A stretch of 64,000 nt of DNA, from assembly GCF_000699445.3 (NCBI RefSeq), contig NC_067199.1:32410902-32474901 (forward strand), given 5' to 3'. Each line of letters begins with the position of its first letter. Position 1 is the first letter of the stretch. Position numbers and translations under genes: made by a program. The notes beneath the pieces were generated by a model. That model searched no databases, had not been told where the DNA came from, and saw only the letters and a list, made by a program, of their open reading frames with translations. Shown one piece after another: positions 23,262 to 64,000 of this stretch. Source of the DNA: Schistosoma haematobium (lineage: Eukaryota > Platyhelminthes > Trematoda > Strigeidida > Schistosomatidae).

Positions 23262-24435
23262 TTAAGGGAACGTTATTAAAACAAAACGGAAGAAACAGGA
23301 AAACTGATTATTTTTTTAGAATTTTAACTGGAAGATTGAAAAAGAAATAGCAAAAAAAGCAAAGACGGTGATAAAAGTATAACGCTATTAAACAAACACT
23401 ATCAGTGAGTGTATGTATATATATATTCACAAAGTACAACTAAACAGTAGCGGTAGAGGGGATGGCGACGATAACAGCATTACAACACAGTTAAGAAAAG
23501 TAATGACAAGTAAGAACAAAACAACAAACTTGAATCAAAAAGTTACACAAATTTCGAACTAACGTGTATCCCATTCATTATCTCTCTCCAAGTCAATGCA
23601 ACATAGGCGATAAAAACAAGTTGGATACATGAACCTGAGAAAAAATTATAACAATGACACAAAAGGAAAGAAAGGAAAATGGGGAAAGAAGGAAAAGTAA
23701 CAAAGAAACAACTTTGGTTGTTTGTTGTTCGTTCTTGCCGGTCAATTTTCCTGGTAATATGTGTATGTACGCTACATAATAATAATGATAATAATAAATA
23801 GTGTAGTTTTATACAACGTAGAATAATTTGCTAGTTAACAGAAAAAAAAGCTTTGAATGATCACATCAAGAGAGTAATGTGCATATTGATGTGGAGACGT
23901 ATGTCGATTTGCTTGCTTTCTTACCAAAATTCTGAACAGCACAGACAAAAAACGGAACAAAAACAAAGATATAATACACAATCGAGATGAGAGTCAGGAG
24001 AGAAAGTGATATAAAATGCACGAGAAAAGTGATTTTGAAGGGTGGTAGATAGGTAAGCAAATGTATGTATTGAAAGGAGAACAAATTGCAAGTAGAAACG
24101 ATATTGACTTCGTAAATTATGATTATTTTTTCTTCGTAGCGTCAAAAACAACATCAATGTGATATGACATAAAACAGTATAATATATGTATATGAATATT
24201 AACGTTTACGTTTGATTGACTAGAAAATACTGACTCGTTTGTTGTTATTGTTGTTGTATGGTTTTTTGAACTACTAATGCTATTATTTAATGTGTGCGTG
24301 TGTGTCAGTGTTCTGTTACCATTAGCGCCATACACAGAATAGCACATATAAATATACATACACGCACTAGCACCAGTAAGTAGGACATAAAAAGCAACAT
24401 AGGAAAAACGAAAAGCAACTAGCGCATAGATAGAA
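22690..24435 (-). other. gro 3' flank, probable 3' UTR
   Basis: No coding sequence seen. Minus-strand candidates for polyadenylation signals are ATTAAA at 24291-24286 and AATAAA at 22911-22906; which is used cannot be told. The stretch includes the 83-bp TA repeat at 23176-23258. Confidence 0.3.
23176..23258. repeat. (TA)n microsatellite, longest in window
   Basis: About 83 bp of perfect TA. It creates a false Ile-Tyr repeat ORF and lies in the possible 3' UTR of the Groucho gene. Confidence 0.93.
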
Positions 24436-59793
<35,358 letters not shown>

Positions 59794-60839
59794 TAAAAGT
59801 GAGTAACGAACTATCTACTATCCATGAAAAACCAACAGTAAAACCTAACAGCGCGCACAATTAAAGCCGGTGGATAACAAACCTTATGATCTCTCGCTCT
59901 AATATGAAGCATATAAACAAACGCTACAGTTATTTGTTTCACAAAGCCATAAAAAGGCTCTTCACGACAGAAGTTCAAGAATTGCTGTTTATATAAGCAT
60001 TAAATCGAAAAACTACGTTAGATATGCTTTATTCTACTTTTTTGTTCATACGAATCATCCAGGAAACCACGAAATTACTAAACCAATATACAAAGGCAAT
60101 AATAAGTCTACATTCTACTACTTTAAAGCAGAATAGGAATTAGTTAGCTCTTAAAGTCGTTCAAAAAAATTTACATGGTTTTTTGAACGAAAGCCTTGTA
60201 TTGTATTAGTGACTCAAAATAGGGTTTCATATATCAGGTTAACCAAACATAAATATTGAGTATTCAATGTTACTAAGCTTGCTAGCTAGGTAAGAGCTCA
60301 TATCCGTCCACAATCATTCGATGAGCCCTAGACATTCAATTTCAGTTTGAAAGGTTTGGTGCAGAATGCTAGGATCCATATCATATCACACGCTGACGTT
60401 TTTCCCTTTTATAAAATGAGTTTCTTCTACTCTTGACAACCACTTTTCACACCAGTGATTTGAACTATTGAACGACTACATATTACGAATTACAGCAATT
60501 TATTCAAGCTGTATTGAAGTTTACAGATAAGCCTAGATAATCACCAGCACATCGACGGGAATTTCTACGTTAAAAAACAAACTGCTTATTTCGAACACCG
60601 TGTCACAAAAACATTGTTGCAGAAAAAATTCAGTTCCTAAACCCAAATGAAATTCAGAAATAGGTAACGCATATCTTGATGAAACTAAGGCATGCAGTTT
60701 GATTACTATCTTTATGATGAAAAATTTGTTCACTTTACGACCAAGTTACGACATTAAAAAGTAGCTAATGATACTGTAAGTCTGGTATGGAATGGTTGAT
60801 TTACGTAAGCGGGACTCAAAATAAACAATTTCAAAAAAA
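59794..60839. other. gro 5' flank
   Basis: It should hold the 5' UTR, promoter or trans-splice acceptor of the Groucho gene. The minus-strand stretch GGTTTTTCATGGATAG just upstream of the TAG at 59815-59817 could be an acceptor; this is only a suggestion. No coding sequence seen. Confidence 0.35.
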
Positions 60840-60849
60840 TCTTCAGAAT

Positions 60850-61785
60850 ACAGCATGTCGGTCCTTAGTAAACAGAATGACAGCCGCTTTGCTTTCAAGA
60901 GGTAGAATACCTTGAACATCAATACTCGTCGGAGCAAATCTAGAGAGTCGGTGCCGATTTGACATTTCTGGATGTCTACATTAATGCCGTGCTTCTACAG
61001 TCATTCGAAGACCACGTCCAGATGCTGGAAATAAAATTCCCTTTGTGGACTTGCATGGACTTGAAGCCCGAGAAATCGTCATCGATGAATTTGTGGAAAG
61101 ATTGTGCGGCATTTCTGAACTCGAAAGGCATGCGCAAAAAATCGTAGAGATCGAAAGATGTGATCATAGCTGTTTTAACCATGTCGTCAGCAGCCATGGG
61201 AATCCGGTTATATGATTTAACCAAGTCGATTTTCCAAAAAAACAGATGTACCTTATAAGGTAGCTGTCAAATCGTGAATGTGAAACCATGGTTAACGATC
61301 AGAAATGGTATTTGTACTCAACCGCCGATAGTTATCAGTTGGAAGCCAGTCTCTGTTATTTTTATTAGGGACCATATGCACGGGAGATGCCCATTAGCTG
61401 TTTCATGGCCGAATTATCCATAAGTCTATCATATGATTGAATTCGTTTCTAGCCAAACGCAGCTTTTCGGGAGCTAGTCGACGCGCTTTCGAGAATACAG
61501 GTGATTCTGTAGTCGTGATGTGGTGTGTAACTTTGTTAATTACACATAACAATTGCGGTTGCGTTTGGCATATTTCGCTGTATTTATCGAGTATCCACCA
61601 CTGCGAGGACCTGTTCACGTGGGTATGCCACACCGTGATCGGAGAAGTCAGCTTCTAAGTAGAAGAACCATGCTTCGATATCGTCGGATAAAAATGGCAT
61701 TAGCTGGAATGAGAGTGACGAAATAGCCTTGATCTTAAATAATTTAGGAGTCTGTTCGTCTATGATGAATGTAAAGTGTAGCAAT
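60850..61785 (-). pseudogene. gag and RT remnants of the gypsy element
   Basis: gag: DEQTPKLFKIKAISSLSFQL and DDIEAWFFYLEADFSDHGV (61760-61620), homologous to the gag at 10104. pol: HHITTTESPVFSKARRLAPE (near 61510), NEFNHMIDLWIIRP, then with stops YRRL and HIHDLTATL, and MPFEFRNAAQSFHKFIDDDF (near 61110), the RT block before the catalytic site. The YIDD motif itself is not preserved. Confidence 0.8.
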
Positions 61786-61906
61786 GAACGAGAAAAGAGT
61801 ATCCAAAAATTCCAAAATATGTGTCACAATATGTAAAAACTAAAGTAAAAATATGATATATAAAGTTTTATAGAGGAACAGACTCATAGTCTACGAATAG
61901 GTGTAC

Positions 61907-61931
61907 CAGATCACGTCGTGCTCACTACTAA
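61907..61931 (-). other. Primer-binding site, tRNA-Trp type
   Basis: GTACCAGATCACGTCG on the plus strand is the exact complement of CGACGTGATCTGGTAC after the 5' LTR of the young element; the distal part has changed. Confidence 0.7.
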
Positions 61932-62205
61932 ACATTCCACAAGTATCTGGAGTTTGACAACACCTTAACCAGTAACAACTTTTACGATTGGAACGTGCAG
62001 TCAATTCAGAAATCAGAAACGAGAAGGCTTGAAGATATGCTTGACAGAATATCGATTTATCGATGGGTATTCAATCTAAGCTATCTAACGTTGTAGGAGA
62101 TGTGAGGAACGGCGTACCCATTCGCGATTTGGTGTGGATTCATGATTGTGCACCTTCAGCTGGGTGAATCTGTAGGGTCAGTGATATTCCAATAAGCCCT
62201 AGCAA
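61932..62205 (-). repeat. Divergent 5' LTR of the minus-strand gypsy element
   Basis: It keeps GTTTGACAACAC, CCAGTAACA, the GGCGTAC..ATTCGCGATTTGGTG block and TGCACCTTCAGCTGG, all in LTR order (compare 7308-7630). The outer end is eroded. Confidence 0.72.
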
Positions 62206-62210
62206 AACCA

Positions 62211-63499
62211 TCCTGCAGTTGGGTCATTGATTATCGGGCAAATCATCGATCCTCGTCAAGGTCAAGGACAACCAACGCTCATCACTTAATCGTATGCCGT
62301 AGACTGACCCATGCGGCAGTGATCTTAGTTTCATTTGTATCTACTTCAACTAATATATTTCTGTAATAACGTCCTCTGTGTTGCACAGTCTTCAAAGCAT
62401 CTATGGTACCTTGATACGTCAATGGGGTAGTCCACGTAAGGTACTGACCACGAGGTGTGACTTCGACGTTAGCTAGTTTGTCACACCATTCACGTCTAAC
62501 TCGAGTAGGCCTCCAATCATTTCGACATACGTCATCTACGTTGGTGATCTACAAATGCATTAAAGCTAATGCGGTCAGCAAGGTTATTGATTTTGGGGAT
62601 TCATTTAAGACAACTGTCATATTAAAAATCGCCAAATGATCGCTGTCAAGTTGACAGCTACATTTGCTCGTAACCTTTAAGACGTTTTTGAAATTTCATA
62701 GAAGCTGAAATCATTCAGTCCAGAGCCACAATAAGATAGAGGGTTTTCTGAACCAAATAAGTTTTTGGAAGCTAACTGGGAATTCGAAGTGAATAAATTT
62801 CACATGTTTTCATTACAATCCTCAGGTAAACAAGAACCCTTGCGTTCAGTAATATCATAAATGTGGTTACTCCTCGACATATATTTACGTACACCCCAGT
62901 AAAATGACTAAAATCAATAACAACAAAATCATGATTATCCAGCATGTGGGACTGAGTACTTCCCAAATTAAATTTGCAATATCAGATTGAAATATCATAG
63001 GTTTATAGGGGTCACTTGTCTTTGAGGACATATGACAGGTATTAGATGTGACTGGTTAGTCTGAGACTAATTTGTATTGGCCCTTCAGAGGCTAGAACAC
63101 AATCGCTGGCCTTTTAAATGAACTTATGGTATGGTCAGTATGGGTAGGTAATGGTAGCCCGTCACAAAGTAAACTATAATATATGATATGAACTTCAGGA
63201 AGAGATTATTTGAAACTACGACTTATGAAGGACCTTTAAATTATGCTAAAGTTTCCTGAAAAAGTACTGCTTTAGAGGGATTCTGTAAATAAACTATCGG
63301 TTATAATGGAACGAAGACTGATGCAATTGGACGCAAACCAGAAGATAGAACTGCAGATAACGATTTTATTATCTACTAGCAAATCCAGGACCAACCGATA
63401 GAAATTTATAGACAATGCATTGGTTTATATCTTATTGCTCGACACAAATCAGTAAAAAAACCGAACGCGTGTTTACATCTCACAACATCAACAGAACAA
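62211..63499. other. Unassigned
   Basis: No gene or repeat family recognised. 62230-62560 is GC-richer than its surroundings and may be a repeat I cannot name. Confidence 0.4.
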
Positions 63500-64000
63500 A
63501 TTGATTTATTTAGAGAATAAAGCCAATTTACCGTTTCATATGATCACAGTGAGCCATTATCTTGAGACCAAAACCCACTGTCGCAAGGTCGCATTTGAGA
63601 GATACAGAACACCAAGGGTTTTAAGATGGACTATTACCAAGTTGGACAGTATTCTATTCACCAAAGTATACACAACCTTAGTGAGATCCAGACTTGAAAA
63701 CTTGATTCCCTCTGGAAGCTTCTGTTTAAAAGGTGGATCCGAAATCTTTGAGAAAGGACGCATCTTACCACGCAGTTCCAGGTCTCTAGCTTTTGCCGTG
63801 CACGGAGTGGCTTAAGAAGCAAGACCACTCAACTATGGCTCACTGCAGATTAAGAGATGATTTGATTCCGATGCATAGAATAATAAGAAATGATTTTTGA
63901 CCTGATATACCCTCTCTTTTTCTTCCTACTAGATAAAAAACTCATAGGATATAGCAGAAGAGTACAAAAACCAACAACATACAAAGTACCTGTGGCATAC
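63500..64000 (+). pseudogene. CR1 LINE C-terminal fragment, runs off window
   Basis: KVYTTLVRSRLENLIPSGSF and LKGGSEIFEKGRILPR match the region after the RT catalytic core of the CR1 family, and GYSRRVQKPTTYKVP near 63960 is the LRGHS(R/K)KVQKP motif. Several stops. Confidence 0.7.

Larger units (their letters stand above)
60840..62210 (-). mobile_element. Decayed CsRn1/Boudicca-like gypsy element
   Basis: On the minus strand the order is LTR (62205-61932), tRNA-Trp-type primer site, gag start, then protease-proximal and RT sequence. It is the same family as the 9.6-kb element but older: LTR and proteins are heavily substituted and most of gag is deleted. It also retains RT sequence that the younger copy lost. 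No second LTR found. Confidence 0.8.

Noticed and set aside
23150..23350. ORF with a long Ile-Tyr repeat
   Set aside because: Direct translation of the TA microsatellite.

Overview
The window looks like AT-rich genomic DNA from a blood fluke (Schistosoma or a close relative; species not determinable by eye). Four things point there: one host gene with several 31-40 nt introns at its 5' end and kilobase introns at its 3' end, SMalpha-type SINE-like repeats carrying hammerhead ribozymes, CsRn1/Boudicca-like Ty3/gypsy elements with a tRNA-Trp-type primer site, and RTE and CR1 LINE remnants. No rRNA, tRNA gene, CRISPR array or bacterial feature was seen.

The main gene is a full-length Groucho/TLE transcriptional co-repressor on the minus strand, from the start codon at 59793 to the stop at 24436. 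I assembled 14 coding exons by eye from conserved protein motifs and GT-AG junctions whose phases all agree, giving 3,510 nt (1,169 residues). The N-terminal Q domain is in five small exons within about 500 bp. A very long low-complexity Gly/Pro/Ser/Asn- and Ala-rich middle follows in exons 6-9, and the C-terminal WD40 propeller is in exons 11-14. Introns 5-13 (1.3-8.5 kb) hold repeats, mostly in the orientation antisense to the gene.

Left flank (1-24.4 kb): a decayed Ty3/gypsy element (1-4284) holds a nested solo LTR (2019-2333). A 5'-truncated CR1 LINE (5405-7640) has its 3' tail split by an inverted solo LTR of the same family (7308-7630). Next come two possible terminal exons of an unknown membrane protein (7765-7961), then a young but internally deleted gypsy element (9602-12640) with near-identical LTRs, a gag fragment, an integrase and a perfect 223-bp inverted duplication. 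The rest to 24.4 kb is mostly unassigned, with SINE-like repeats, one hammerhead ribozyme with an intact core (19091-19135) and long TA microsatellites.

Inside the gene: RTE remnants (26.46-26.94 and 46.2-47.0 kb), hammerhead-bearing SINE-like copies (34.8, 37.7 and 41.3 kb), a tail-to-tail SMalpha pair (47.0-47.4 kb), an RTE LINE with endonuclease and RT but no 3' end (53.3-56.3 kb) and a CR1 LINE (56.6-58.0 kb). Upstream of the gene: a decayed minus-strand gypsy element (60.8-62.2 kb) and a CR1 fragment running off the end (63.5-64.0 kb). Coordinates of decayed repeats are approximate; the Groucho splice sites are exact by inspection.
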